64,000 bases of DNA from Blochmannia endosymbiont of Camponotus sp. Its GTDB lineage: Bacteria; Pseudomonadota; Gammaproteobacteria; Enterobacterales; Enterobacteriaceae. The notes under the pieces are model-generated. The model ran no database searches and had not been told where the DNA came from. It was given only the letters and a program-made list of their open reading frames with translations. Shown piece by piece: positions 36,206 to 45,337 of the stretch. A program made the position numbers and the translations under genes. The DNA is taken from the NCBI RefSeq assembly GCF_023586085.1, contig NZ_CP097757.1:186001-250000 (forward strand). Direction: 5' to 3'. The first letter of the stretch is position 1. Each line of letters begins with the position of its first letter.

Positions 36206-37849
36206 ATGGAGATTTTTTTTACGATTCTTATTCTTACTTTAGCTGTCTCCATTTCAGGGGTGATAACACGGATTTTGCCATTTCAAATACCATTGCCCTT
36301 AATGCAAATTGTATTAGGAGCTTTATTAGCTTGGCCTAAATTTGGCTTACATGTAGATTTTAATCCTGAATTGTTTTTATTACTTTTTATTCCTCCATTA
36401 TTATTTTCAGACGGGTGGAAAACGCCCATGCGTGAATTTTTACGGCATGGGGGAGAAATTGTTTTGTTAGCATTAATATTGGTTATTATTACTGTAGTTG
36501 GTATCGGATATTTGATTCATTGGATGATACCAGAAATGCCACTGGTAGCAGCGTTAGCATTGGCGGCAGTTTTATCTCCAACTGATGCAGTGGCACTTTC
36601 AGGTATTGTAGGAGAAGGACGTATTCCCAAAAAACTTATGGATATTCTTCAAGGAGAAGCTTTGATGAATGATGCATCAGGTTTAGTCTCCCTTAAATTT
36701 GCTATTTCAGTAGCTATGGGTACTATGGTTTTTAGTGTGAGCGGAGCTTCTATAGAATTCATTAAAGTATCTATGGGTGGTTTATTAGCAGGTATGACTA
36801 TTACTTGGGGATACAGCAAATCATTAAGATTTATCACCCGTTGGAGTGGCGGTGATCCTGCTACTCAAACGATATTTCTTTTATTGTTACCTTTTGCTGT
36901 ATATTTGGTTGCTGAACATATTGGAGTATCTGGAATATTATCGTCAGTTGCTTCGGGAATGACTATTGGTCAATCTGGAATTATTCGGAATGCACCATTA
37001 GCTATGCGTTTACGAGGAAATAGTGTTTGGACAATGTTAGAGTTTGTATTTAATGGAATGGTGTTTATTATGCTTGGATTGCAATTACCAGATATTTTAT
37101 CTACTTCCATTTCACAAGCAGCATTGGATCCGACCATTAAGACATGGATGTTATTTGTATACGTAATTTTTATTTATGCTGCATTAATGATACTTAGATT
37201 TGGGTGGTTATGGTTAATGAAACATATTAGTTTATATTGCATGATTAAGCGTCCAATGGTATTTAGTGAATATAGTATACGAGAAATTTTAATTGCTTCT
37301 TTTGCTGGAGTACGCGGTGCTATTACGTTAGCAGGAGTACTTTCGATCCCGTTGTTCTTAAGAGATGGCGCAGTTTTTCCACTGCGTTATCAATTGGTTT
37401 TCATTGCTACTGGTGTTATTTTATTTTCTTTGTTATGTGGTGTAATTGTTTTGCCGTGGTTATTACGAGGAATTATAGTATCTGACAAATTATTACAACG
37501 AAAAGAAGAGCGTATGGCACGGGCGATAGCAGCAGAAGTGGCTATTGAAAGTTTATATAAATTGGAAGAGCGGTTAATAAATAGTCAAGAAGAAAATATT
37601 GATAGCCAAATGATTAATGAAGTAAGCGCACGTGTTATAGGTAATTTACGTCGTCGTATAGATGACAACAATGATGCACATGCTATGTTAATTGAAGACT
37701 TAGAAAGGCGAATGAGATTAAATGCATTACGCGCTGAACGAGGAGAATATTATCATTTACGTGCACAACAAAAAATTAGCAACGAAACATTAACGAAATT
37801 ATTACGTGATTTAGATTTTTTAGAAGCTTTATTAGCGGAACATGAATAA
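36206..37849 (+). CDS. yjcE: CPA1-family sodium/proton antiporter YjcE
   Basis: Twelve-or-so-span cation/proton exchanger, 547 residues (E. coli YjcE 549) with high similarity from the first residue (MEIFFTILILTLAVSISGVITRILPFQIPLPLMQI) to the cytoplasmic C-terminal helical domain (about 420-547). The transport core shows LSPTDAVALSGIVGEGRIPKK and the ion-binding Asn-Asp pair in GEALMNDASGLVSLKF. Likely role: sodium and pH balance of the symbiont. Confidence 0.95.
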   Translation: MEIFFTILILTLAVSISGVITRILPFQIPLPLMQIVLGALLAWPKFGLHVDFNPELFLLLFIPPLLFSDGWKTPMREFLRHGGEIVLLALILVIITVVGIGYLIHWMIPEMPLVAALALAAVLSPTDAVALSGIVGEGRIPKKLMDILQGEALMNDASGLVSLKFAISVAMGTMVFSVSGASIEFIKVSMGGLLAGMTITWGYSKSLRFITRWSGGDPATQTIFLLLLPFAVYLVAEHIGVSGILSSVASGMTIGQSGIIRNAPLAMRLRGNSVWTMLEFVFNGMVFIMLGLQLPDILSTSISQAALDPTIKTWMLFVYVIFIYAALMILRFGWLWLMKHISLYCMIKRPMVFSEYSIREILIASFAGVRGAITLAGVLSIPLFLRDGAVFPLRYQLVFIATGVILFSLLCGVIVLPWLLRGIIVSDKLLQRKEERMARAIAAEVAIESLYKLEERLINSQEENIDSQMINEVSARVIGNLRRRIDDNNDAHAMLIEDLERRMRLNALRAERGEYYHLRAQQKISNETLTKLLRDLDFLEALLAEHE

Positions 37850-38614
37850 TATTGTGTTGTTATAAATTTTTGTAGATTTTAAATATCGATTTATTTTGTA
37901 TAGAGTTTAATTCATAAGTTTTGTATAAAAATTATATATAATAGACATTGAAAAATTTTTAAAAAATCTAGAAAACATAAATGTATAATAATTTACGTTG
38001 CACAACACATAATATATATTTTAAAATAGATATTATGTGTTTAATTTATGCCTATATTATGAATTTTTACATTATAAATATAAAAGTATACTGTGCGCTA
38101 GTGTATGGTGTAAGTTTTTTAATGTAAATAAGTCTAATCTCAATGATATTTAATTATGTAGTTGTTGACTTAAGTAATAGATGATATTATCCTGTAAGGA
38201 AATTTATGATTATTAATTATTTCTTGTGTTTTATGACATTAAAAAGTGTTAATATTTCTAATTACACTATGGTGTGTGGTTGTCTATATTAGTAAATAAG
38301 TTAATATTTAATTTTAGGTGTTAAGTTTATATAATTACTCAATGCACATAAAAATATGTTGCGTTGAGTTTTATTTTTTAATGGTAATATGTTCGCATGA
38401 ATGATGTATGTGTATGTGTTCTTTGAATAAAAAGATTCAGAAATTTTAATATATAAAGTAATTTATGAGTGTTATTAAAAAAAATTTTTGGTGTATATTT
38501 ACGGTTTTAACAAGTATTTTTAAATCATTTCTGTCCAAATTAATTTAGTGCAATTGTTTTTGAATTAATTGGATGAATCATAACAAAATAACTCATTTTA
38601 ATTAAGGGGTAACT
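37850..38614. other. Spacer between yjcE and gltP
   Basis: 765 AT-rich bases without a gene. In E. coli several genes separate these two, so this is probably eroded DNA. It contains one clear hairpin (38004-38041) and no recognisable gene remnant. Confidence 0.45.
38004..38041. repeat. 12-bp perfect inverted repeat downstream of yjcE
   Basis: Arms AACACATAATAT (38004-38015) and ATATTATGTGTT (38030-38041), 14-nt loop, followed by TAATTT. It lies 154 bases after yjcE and may be its terminator or a relic of a lost gene's terminator. Confidence 0.4.
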
Positions 38615-39907
38615 ATGATGATAAAAAAATTTAAAATTACCCTTGCTTGGCAAATTTTTTTTGCTTTAAACTTGGGTATTATTTTAGGCATCGTATTACA
38701 TAATCAAATAGAATTAAAAGATTGGATGATTACCACATTCCTTTCTCCAGCTGGAGAAATTTTTATTCGTATGATAAAAATGATTGTAGTTCCCATTGTA
38801 ATGGCTACATTAGTAGTTGGAATAGCTGGGATTGGCGATGCTAGAAAACTTGGAAGTATTGGGTTAAAGACTATTATTTATTTTGAGGTTATTACAACTG
38901 TTGCTATAGTACTTGGCGTAGCTTTGGCTAATTTGCTTCATCCTGGTTATGGAATTGATATGTCTGTGTTGTCTAAAACAGATATTTCTATGTATGAGCA
39001 AACCACATCTGAAATACAGTCAAATTTAGTAAATACTATGTTATCGTTAATTCCTTCAAACATTATTTATTCCATGGCTAGAGGCGATATGTTGCCAGTT
39101 ATTTTTTTCTCGGTAATTTTCGGGCTTGGATTAGCTACATTACCAGATAAAACTAAGAATCCATTGTTGGATATTTTTAATTCTATAGCGGATACTATGT
39201 TTGAAGTAACTCATATCGTTATGCGTTATGCTCCTATTGGAGTTTTTGCTTTGATTTCAGTCACAGTTGCAACTTTTGGCTTTAGTTCTTTATTACCTCT
39301 TACTAAACTTGTATTATTGGTTTATGGCGCTATTATTTTTTTTGCACTAGTAGTATTGGGTATAGTGGCGCGTATATGTAATCTCAGAATTTGGAAATTA
39401 ATTTGTATTTTAAAAGAAGAGCTTATCTTATCTTTTTCCACTGCTAGTTCAGAAACTGTATTACCGCGTATTATAGAAAAAATGGAGGCTTATGGGGCTC
39501 CATCAACTATTACTGGATTTGTAATACCTACTGGTTATTCTTTTAATTTAGACGGATCAACTTTATATCAAAGTATTGCTGCTATTTTTATTGCACAGCT
39601 TTATGGTATTGAATTATCTTTAAGTCAGGAAATTATTTTAGTATTGACTTTAATGATAACTTCTAAGGGTATTGCTGGTGTTCCTGGGGTTTCTTTTGTA
39701 GTATTATTAGCTACGTTAGGTAGCGTAGGTATTCCGTTAGAAGGATTAGCATTTATAGCAGGAGTGGATCGAGTGTTAGACATGGGTCGCACAGCATTGA
39801 ATGTGATTGGTAATGCTTTAGCAGTGTTAGTAATTGCAAAATGGGAAAATCAGTATGATACAGAACAGGCACATCTGTACGAATCAGAGATGTTACATAA
39901 TAAATAA
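38615..39907 (+). CDS. gltP: Proton/glutamate-aspartate symporter GltP
   Basis: Dicarboxylate/amino acid:cation symporter of the DAACS family, inner membrane. 430 residues (E. coli GltP 437). The start has AAGGGG 5 bases upstream of ATG 38615. Family motifs are intact: the serine-rich STASSETVLPRIIEKME loop, PTGYSFNLDGSTLYQS, and GIAGVPGVSFVVLLATLGS in the second re-entrant loop, plus DRVLDMGRTALNVIGN. It probably imports host glutamate or aspartate. Confidence 0.96.
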   Translation: MMIKKFKITLAWQIFFALNLGIILGIVLHNQIELKDWMITTFLSPAGEIFIRMIKMIVVPIVMATLVVGIAGIGDARKLGSIGLKTIIYFEVITTVAIVLGVALANLLHPGYGIDMSVLSKTDISMYEQTTSEIQSNLVNTMLSLIPSNIIYSMARGDMLPVIFFSVIFGLGLATLPDKTKNPLLDIFNSIADTMFEVTHIVMRYAPIGVFALISVTVATFGFSSLLPLTKLVLLVYGAIIFFALVVLGIVARICNLRIWKLICILKEELILSFSTASSETVLPRIIEKMEAYGAPSTITGFVIPTGYSFNLDGSTLYQSIAAIFIAQLYGIELSLSQEIILVLTLMITSKGIAGVPGVSFVVLLATLGSVGIPLEGLAFIAGVDRVLDMGRTALNVIGNALAVLVIAKWENQYDTEQAHLYESEMLHNK

Positions 39908-40139
39908 TATACCTCTATTATATTATATTTGTTATGTTTTATTTATCGAAGATTTCTCTATAAAAAGATGTGGGGTTGCTTTAAAAAATTAGTACAGGGT
40001 TCGTAACGGTTTATGTATAAGAACAAAGCAAATACCTAGAAAATATGGAGGTGTTTTCAATTAGAAAAAGTTTATGTAAAATGTAAAATTTTATTTATTT
40101 TTATATTGTGTGTTTTATTTTTTTGTAAATTAATGGTTT

Positions 40140-40559
40140 TTATAAAAAATTATGCATCGCTATAGCTTCAATTGCTATTTTGGCATCTTTTGGTAATTTA
40201 GATACCTCTACACAGGTGCGTGCTGGTAAAGTTATCTTTTCATAAAAAGAGTATGTGTTAAAAAAATTTTTATAACTAGTATTTATTTTGGGTAAATCAT
40301 TGAGATCAATGATAAATAATGTGGTTTTAACAATATTGTTTATTTTTAGTCCGGTGGTTTCAATAATATTTTTTATATTTAGTAAAGCTTGATGGGTTTG
40401 ATCATAAATATTATCAGACATAGTGTTTGTGTCCGGACATATGGGAATTTGGCCGGACACAAACACTATGTCGTTTTTGCTGCCTACCCCTATAGCTTGG
40501 GTATAAGGACCAAAAGGAGCAGGAGCATTTTTGGTATTAATCATAATATGTTGCTGCAT
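40140..40559 (-). CDS. ridA: Reactive intermediate/imine deaminase RidA
   Basis: Hydrolyses 2-aminoacrylate and related enamines released by PLP enzymes. I prefer ATG 40559 (MQQHIMINTKNAPAPFGPYTQAIG, 139 residues) because AGGA stands 8 bases upstream. An ATG at 40568 would add three residues but directly follows the same AGG. E. coli RidA is 128. The substrate-binding arginine is in LPARTCVEVSKLPKDAKIAIEAIA. A 20-bp-arm inverted repeat lies within residues about 30-47 (DIVFVSG to PDTNTMS). Confidence 0.95.
   Translation of the reverse strand: MQQHIMINTKNAPAPFGPYTQAIGVGSKNDIVFVSGQIPICPDTNTMSDNIYDQTHQALLNIKNIIETTGLKINNIVKTTLFIIDLNDLPKINTSYKNFFNTYSFYEKITLPARTCVEVSKLPKDAKIAIEAIAMHNFL
40417..40472. 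repeat. 20-bp-arm perfect inverted repeat inside ridA
   Basis: Arms 40417-40436 (GACATAGTGTTTGTGTCCGG) and 40453-40472 are exact reverse complements, 16-nt loop. In ridA one arm encodes DIVFVSG and the other PDTNTMS. The first is a conserved family segment; the second falls in the variable loop, so it probably arose as an inverted copy of the first. The arms are G-C richer than the surrounding gene. Confidence 0.85.
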
Positions 40560-40647
40560 ATCATCCATCCTATATAGTAGCCTTTGAAAAGTAAAATATT
40601 AAATTTTAATACTTATATACCTATACCAGTATAAACTTTCATTTATA

Positions 40648-41691
40648 TCACGAATTATTGTAATGGATTGGATCAAAACAACAAGTATCAGGAAGTAATG
40701 TTGCTAAAATAAGAGCTTTAACAGCATGTAAACGATTTTCAGCTTGATTAAATACTATGCTATATGAAGATTCAAATATATCATTTGTTACTTCTAGCCC
40801 ATTTCTTAGATTATATTTTTTTGCTATTTTTTTACCAATGGTGGTTTCGTTATCATGTAATGCTGGTAAGCAGTGTAAAAATTTTATATTTGGATTGTTG
40901 GTATTTTGAATCATACGATGGTTTACTTGATATGGAGCTAGTAAAGAAATACGTTTTTCCCACATTTTTTCATTTTCTCCCATAGATACCCATACATCGG
41001 TATATAAAAAATCTACATCTTTTACCCCATTAGAAATATCTTCAGTAAGTATAATATTTCCATTATTACGTTGCGCAAGATTTTGGCAATTTTGAAATAA
41101 TTCTTGTGTAGGCCAAAATATTTTAGGTGATACTAATCTTAAATTAAACCCCATTATTGCTGCAGCTTCTAATAAGGAATTACCGATATTATTTTTTGCA
41201 TCTCCTACGTAAGCTAGCTTCATTTGACGAAACGTTTTATGTGGTAATTGTTCTTGCATGGTCATAAGATCAGCAAGTAATTGTGTTGGATGAAATTTCA
41301 TGGTTAGGCCATTCCATACCGGTACTCCAGAATATTGTGCGAGCGTAGTCACTACATCTTGACTATAACCACGATATTGAATTCCATGGTACATGCGTCC
41401 CAAAATTTTAGCAGTATCTTTAATGGATTCTTTATGTCCAATTTGGCTAATATTTGGAGTTAGGCAAGTTACCCGTGCGCCCTGATCAAATGCTGCTACT
41501 TCAAAGGCACATCTTGTTCTAGTTGAATGATTTTCAAAAATGAGTACAATGTTCTTTCTGTTTAATTTTTGGATTTCAGTTTGTGTATTTTTTTGATGTT
41601 TTAAATGACTTGATAATTGCAGTAGAAATTTAATTTCATTTTCGGTAAAATTCATTAACTGCAAAAAAGATCGTTGATATAATTGATTCAT
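40648..41691 (-). CDS. argI: Ornithine carbamoyltransferase
   Basis: Makes citrulline from ornithine and carbamoyl phosphate, a late step of arginine synthesis. 347 residues (E. coli ArgI 334). The carbamoyl-phosphate motif STRTRCAF is present in [20 protein letters not shown], followed by [19 protein letters not shown], and the ornithine-site HCLP is in [14 protein letters not shown]. It lies upstream of ridA with an 80-base gap, both leftward. No arginine repressor site is obvious. Confidence 0.97.
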   Translation of the reverse strand: MNQLYQRSFLQLMNFTENEIKFLLQLSSHLKHQKNTQTEIQKLNRKNIVLIFENHSTRTRCAFEVAAFDQGARVTCLTPNISQIGHKESIKDTAKILGRMYHGIQYRGYSQDVVTTLAQYSGVPVWNGLTMKFHPTQLLADLMTMQEQLPHKTFRQMKLAYVGDAKNNIGNSLLEAAAIMGFNLRLVSPKIFWPTQELFQNCQNLAQRNNGNIILTEDISNGVKDVDFLYTDVWVSMGENEKMWEKRISLLAPYQVNHRMIQNTNNPNIKFLHCLPALHDNETTIGKKIAKKYNLRNGLEVTNDIFESSYSIVFNQAENRLHAVKALILATLLPDTCCFDPIHYNNS

Positions 41692-41872
41692 ATGATATGT
41701 ACCTATAATACTGATCTATATAATATACGTCAGTGAAAAATAATATGTTATCTAAAAAATAAATTTTTTGTTTTAATGTAAAAATTTTTTAAAAATTTTA
41801 AAACTAGTATTAACTAAAATAAGGTATGAAAGTTATTCATAATTAATCAAAATAGTGAAAATAAATCTCCCA

Positions 41873-41891
41873 TTGAATTTTTCAAATTCAA
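41873..41891. terminator. Small hairpin downstream of valS
   Basis: TTGAATTT-TTC-AAATTCAA, perfect 8-bp arms with a 3-nt loop, 63 bases past the valS stop. A possible terminator of the pepA-holC-valS unit, but no U-run follows in the leftward direction. Confidence 0.3.
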
Positions 41892-41954
41892 CACACGGAT
41901 AAAGAAACTTTATTTTTAAGTTATTTTTGATATGCATGTTGTTGTGTACTGTAA

Positions 41955-44843
41955 CTACAGTTTTGCAATTGTAGCATGTTGATCAAGCAATTTATGTTTA
42001 ATTTGTATATAATAATTTAATAATTCTTGTTTATTTTTTATGGTAGATGTTGGTGCATGATTTATGAAATCATTGTTATTTAGTAGTTCTTGTATTATTT
42101 TAATTTTATGTTTTATTGATTCCAATTCTTTGTTTATTTGATTGATTTTAATATCTTTATTAAATTCTTCTGGCATACGTATTAATAATTCTGTTGAATC
42201 TAAAGATACAGTAATAGATCGTGAATATATTTCATCTGTTGAAATGAAATCGATGTTTTTTAAGTAAGCAATATTGCATAGAATATTATAATTATTTAAA
42301 ATACGTTTTTTAGCATTTGGTGAAGTATGCCTAAATACTACATTTAGTGGTGTATTATATAGGATATTCATATTTGCACGAATGTTACGTATTACTGTAA
42401 CAGTATGTTTAATCCATTCAAAATCCATAATTGATTCAGGATCAATTATGGATGCATCATATTTTGGAAATGGTTGCAACATAATAGTTTCATCGTGGTT
42501 TCCAGTAATTATTTTAACTTCTTGCCAAATTTTTTCTGTAATGAAAGGAATAATTGGATGCGCTAATCGTAGTAATGATTCTAGTAATGTAATTAATGTA
42601 TAACGTGTTCCCCGTAGTTCCAGAGTGTTTCCGTGATAAAGTGTTGATTTAGTAAATTCTATGTACCAATCACAAAATTGATGCCAAATAAACTCATGTA
42701 AAATATTTGCTATTTTATCGAAACGATAAATTTCTAAATTTTTATGGAAATTCTGAATTGTTTGATGAAATTTTGTAATGATCCAACGATCTGCTAATGA
42801 AAATAACTTTTCTGTAGCAGAAGATATGCTGCAATCTTGATTTTTAGTGTGTATTAGAACAAAGCGACTAGCATGCCATAATTTATTACAAAAATTACGA
42901 TAACCTGTTAGCCGTTTCATATCCCAATGTATATCTCGTCCAGATGATGCTAGTGCTACTAAAGTAAATCTTAAAGCATCGGTTCCATGGGATTTAATTC
43001 CGTTAGGAAATTGTTTTTTAGTACATTTTATGATTTCATCAGCTAATTGTGGTTGTAGCATGTCTTTTGTACGTTTTTTTAATAAATTTTCTATAGAAAT
43101 TCCATCTATTATATCTATTGGATCAATGATATTACCTTTGGATTTTGACATTTTTTGCCCAGACTCGTCACGTATAAGACCAGTAATGTATGCAGTTTTA
43201 AATGGAATTTGAGATACTCCATTATTATCTTTTATAAAATGCATGGTTAACATAATCATTCGTGCAATCCAAAAAAAAATGATATCAAATCCACTTATTA
43301 CAATACTAGTAGGATGAAAAATACTTAATAAACTAGTATCCCTAGGCCAACCTAAACTGGAAAATGTCCACAGACTTGAAGAAAACCATGTATCTAGTAC
43401 ATCATTATCTTTGCGTAATATTATATCACTATCTAATTTATTTTGTATTCTGATATCTTTTTCGCAATGTCCTACATATATTTTATTATTAGTATCATCA
43501 TACCAAGCAGGGATTCCATGTCCCCACCATATTTGCCGAGAAATACACCAATCTTGTATGTTATTCATCCAACTAAAATACATATTTTTATATTGTTTTG
43601 GCACAAAATCAATCATGTCCAATTTTACTGCATTTACTGCTTGTTGGGCTAAAATTTTAGTACGTATATACCATTGATTAGTTAACATGGGTTCAATTAT
43701 AGTTCCAGTACGATCGCTGTATGGAATTATTGAATTATAGGGTTTTATATCATGTAATAAGTTAAGTTTGGTGCATTCAGAAATTATTTTTTTTCGTGCA
43801 TGATAACTGTCAAGATTATGAAATATTTGTGGGATATTATAGAATAATTGATCGTTAGGCTGCCCATAATTATCAAATATTTCTGGGTGTTTAAGAATTC
43901 TTCCATTCAGTGAAAAAATGTTTATCATTGGTAGTTTATGTCGTTTCCCTATTATATAGTCGTTGAAATCATGAGCAGGGGTTATTTTAACGCAACCAGT
44001 TCCTTTAAACATATCTACACGTTCATCAAAAATGATAGGAATACGTTTGTTAGTTATTGGTGTAATTACGTATTTTCCAACTAAATTTTTATAACGAGAA
44101 TCTTCTGGATGTATTGCGACAGCGGTATCTCCTAATATAGTTTCTGGACGTGTTGTTGCGACAATTAAATAGTTCGGATCGAAGGCAGAATGATCTGTAG
44201 CAATAGTAGAGTTATCTAATTTATAGTATAGATACCACATGGATCCTTTTGTTGGTTTATTGATAACTTCTAAATCAGAAATTGCACTTTGTAATGTGAA
44301 ATCCCAATTTACTAATCTTTTTCCTCTATAAATTAAATTATCTTGATATAAACGAATAAAAGCTTCTTTTACTGCATAAGACATTTCTGTATCCATGGTG
44401 AAACATTCTCGTTTCCAATTGACAGAATTTCCTAATCGTTTCATTTGGTAAGTAATAAGTCTTTCAGATTGTTTTTTCCATTTCCAAATTTTTTTTATTA
44501 AATCATCGCGTGTATAATTATGTCTAGTTTTGCCTGTATCATGATAAATTTTGTTTTCTATCAGAATTTGTGTAGCAATACCAGCATGATCTGTGCCCGT
44601 TTGCCATAAAGTATTCCTTCCCTGCATTCTTTGATAACGTACTAAAACGTCCATAATGGTTTGTTGAAATGCGTGACCGAGATGCAATTGCCCTGTAATA
44701 TTAGGAGGAGGCATCATAATGCAATAACTTTTATGAGATGTATCTCCATGAGGATTAAAGTAACCTCCTTGTTCCCAAAATTTATAAATTGGTTCTTCTA
44801 TATTTTTAGGATTATATATTTTTTCCACGACATGTTTACTCAT
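41955..44843 (-). CDS. valS: Valine-tRNA ligase
   Basis: Class I synthetase with editing. 962 residues (E. coli 951). The HIGH signature reads HLGH (54-57, ITGQLHLGHAFQ) and KMSKS is at 564-568 (DESGQKMSKSKGN). The editing domain has IVATTRPETILGDTAVAIHPED. The C-terminal arm is a Lys/Asn/Ile-rich coiled coil. Its ATG overlaps the holC stop by four bases (ATGA), so the two are translationally coupled. A 13-bp-arm inverted repeat sits in a C-terminal linker. Confidence 0.98.
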   Translation of the reverse strand: MSKHVVEKIYNPKNIEEPIYKFWEQGGYFNPHGDTSHKSYCIMMPPPNITGQLHLGHAFQQTIMDVLVRYQRMQGRNTLWQTGTDHAGIATQILIENKIYHDTGKTRHNYTRDDLIKKIWKWKKQSERLITYQMKRLGNSVNWKRECFTMDTEMSYAVKEAFIRLYQDNLIYRGKRLVNWDFTLQSAISDLEVINKPTKGSMWYLYYKLDNSTIATDHSAFDPNYLIVATTRPETILGDTAVAIHPEDSRYKNLVGKYVITPITNKRIPIIFDERVDMFKGTGCVKITPAHDFNDYIIGKRHKLPMINIFSLNGRILKHPEIFDNYGQPNDQLFYNIPQIFHNLDSYHARKKIISECTKLNLLHDIKPYNSIIPYSDRTGTIIEPMLTNQWYIRTKILAQQAVNAVKLDMIDFVPKQYKNMYFSWMNNIQDWCISRQIWWGHGIPAWYDDTNNKIYVGHCEKDIRIQNKLDSDIILRKDNDVLDTWFSSSLWTFSSLGWPRDTSLLSIFHPTSIVISGFDIIFFWIARMIMLTMHFIKDNNGVSQIPFKTAYITGLIRDESGQKMSKSKGNIIDPIDIIDGISIENLLKKRTKDMLQPQLADEIIKCTKKQFPNGIKSHGTDALRFTLVALASSGRDIHWDMKRLTGYRNFCNKLWHASRFVLIHTKNQDCSISSATEKLFSLADRWIITKFHQTIQNFHKNLEIYRFDKIANILHEFIWHQFCDWYIEFTKSTLYHGNTLELRGTRYTLITLLESLLRLAHPIIPFITEKIWQEVKIITGNHDETIMLQPFPKYDASIIDPESIMDFEWIKHTVTVIRNIRANMNILYNTPLNVVFRHTSPNAKKRILNNYNILCNIAYLKNIDFISTDEIYSRSITVSLDSTELLIRMPEEFNKDIKINQINKELESIKHKIKIIQELLNNNDFINHAPTSTIKNKQELLNYYIQIKHKLLDQHATIAKL
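42423..42453. repeat. 13-bp-arm perfect inverted repeat inside valS
   Basis: ATCCATAATTGAT (42423-42435), 5-nt loop TCAGG, ATCAATTATGGAT (42441-42453). In valS it encodes SIIDPESIMD in a linker before WIKHTVTVIRNIRANMN. Shorter than the ridA and pepA repeats but also mismatch-free and within coding sequence. Confidence 0.75.
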
Positions 44844-45292
44844 GAAATTGGGATGTTAATAACATTCAATTTAAATCCATTTTTTTTGTAAGATTGGTAT
44901 CTATGTCTTGCACATTTTTTTAGAATGTCAGTTACAGGTACAAAGTCTATTATTTCGTTAAAATTAAAAAAGAAATCCATATTTTGTTTCATAAGATTAA
45001 TTAATAGATCTTTTGGATTATTGTTATAACAGCATTGACGCCAGTATATAACTACTGGAGCAGTGTGAATAGTTTTTCCAAATAAATTATGAGGTAAAAA
45101 TGTATTTTGATCAAATGTCCACAATATTTCATCTATTTTTATAGCTTGATGTTCATTTTCGCAAGCTACTAAGATGTTTTTACCAGATCTCCATTGTATA
45201 CTTATTAAAGTACAAATAAATTTTTCTATATAACTGAATTCGGTTTGTTGCTTAAATTCCTGAGGTATTAAATAAAAAGTGCCATGCTTCAT
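44840..45292 (-). CDS. holC: DNA polymerase III chi subunit
   Basis: Clamp-loader accessory protein that binds the SSB tail. 150 residues (E. coli 147). Matching blocks: MKHGTFYLI, WRSGKNILVACENEHQAIKIDEILWTF, FLPHNLFG, and the C-terminal DILKKCARHRYQSYKKNGFKLN. Sequence identity is modest, but the position between pepA and valS, as in E. coli, confirms it. Its stop overlaps the valS start. Confidence 0.93.
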   Translation of the reverse strand: MKHGTFYLIPQEFKQQTEFSYIEKFICTLISIQWRSGKNILVACENEHQAIKIDEILWTFDQNTFLPHNLFGKTIHTAPVVIYWRQCCYNNNPKDLLINLMKQNMDFFFNFNEIIDFVPVTDILKKCARHRYQSYKKNGFKLNVINIPIS

Positions 45293-45337
45293 ATATTATT
45301 AATTTCTATTAAGTTTTACAATTAAAATAGTCTTTGT

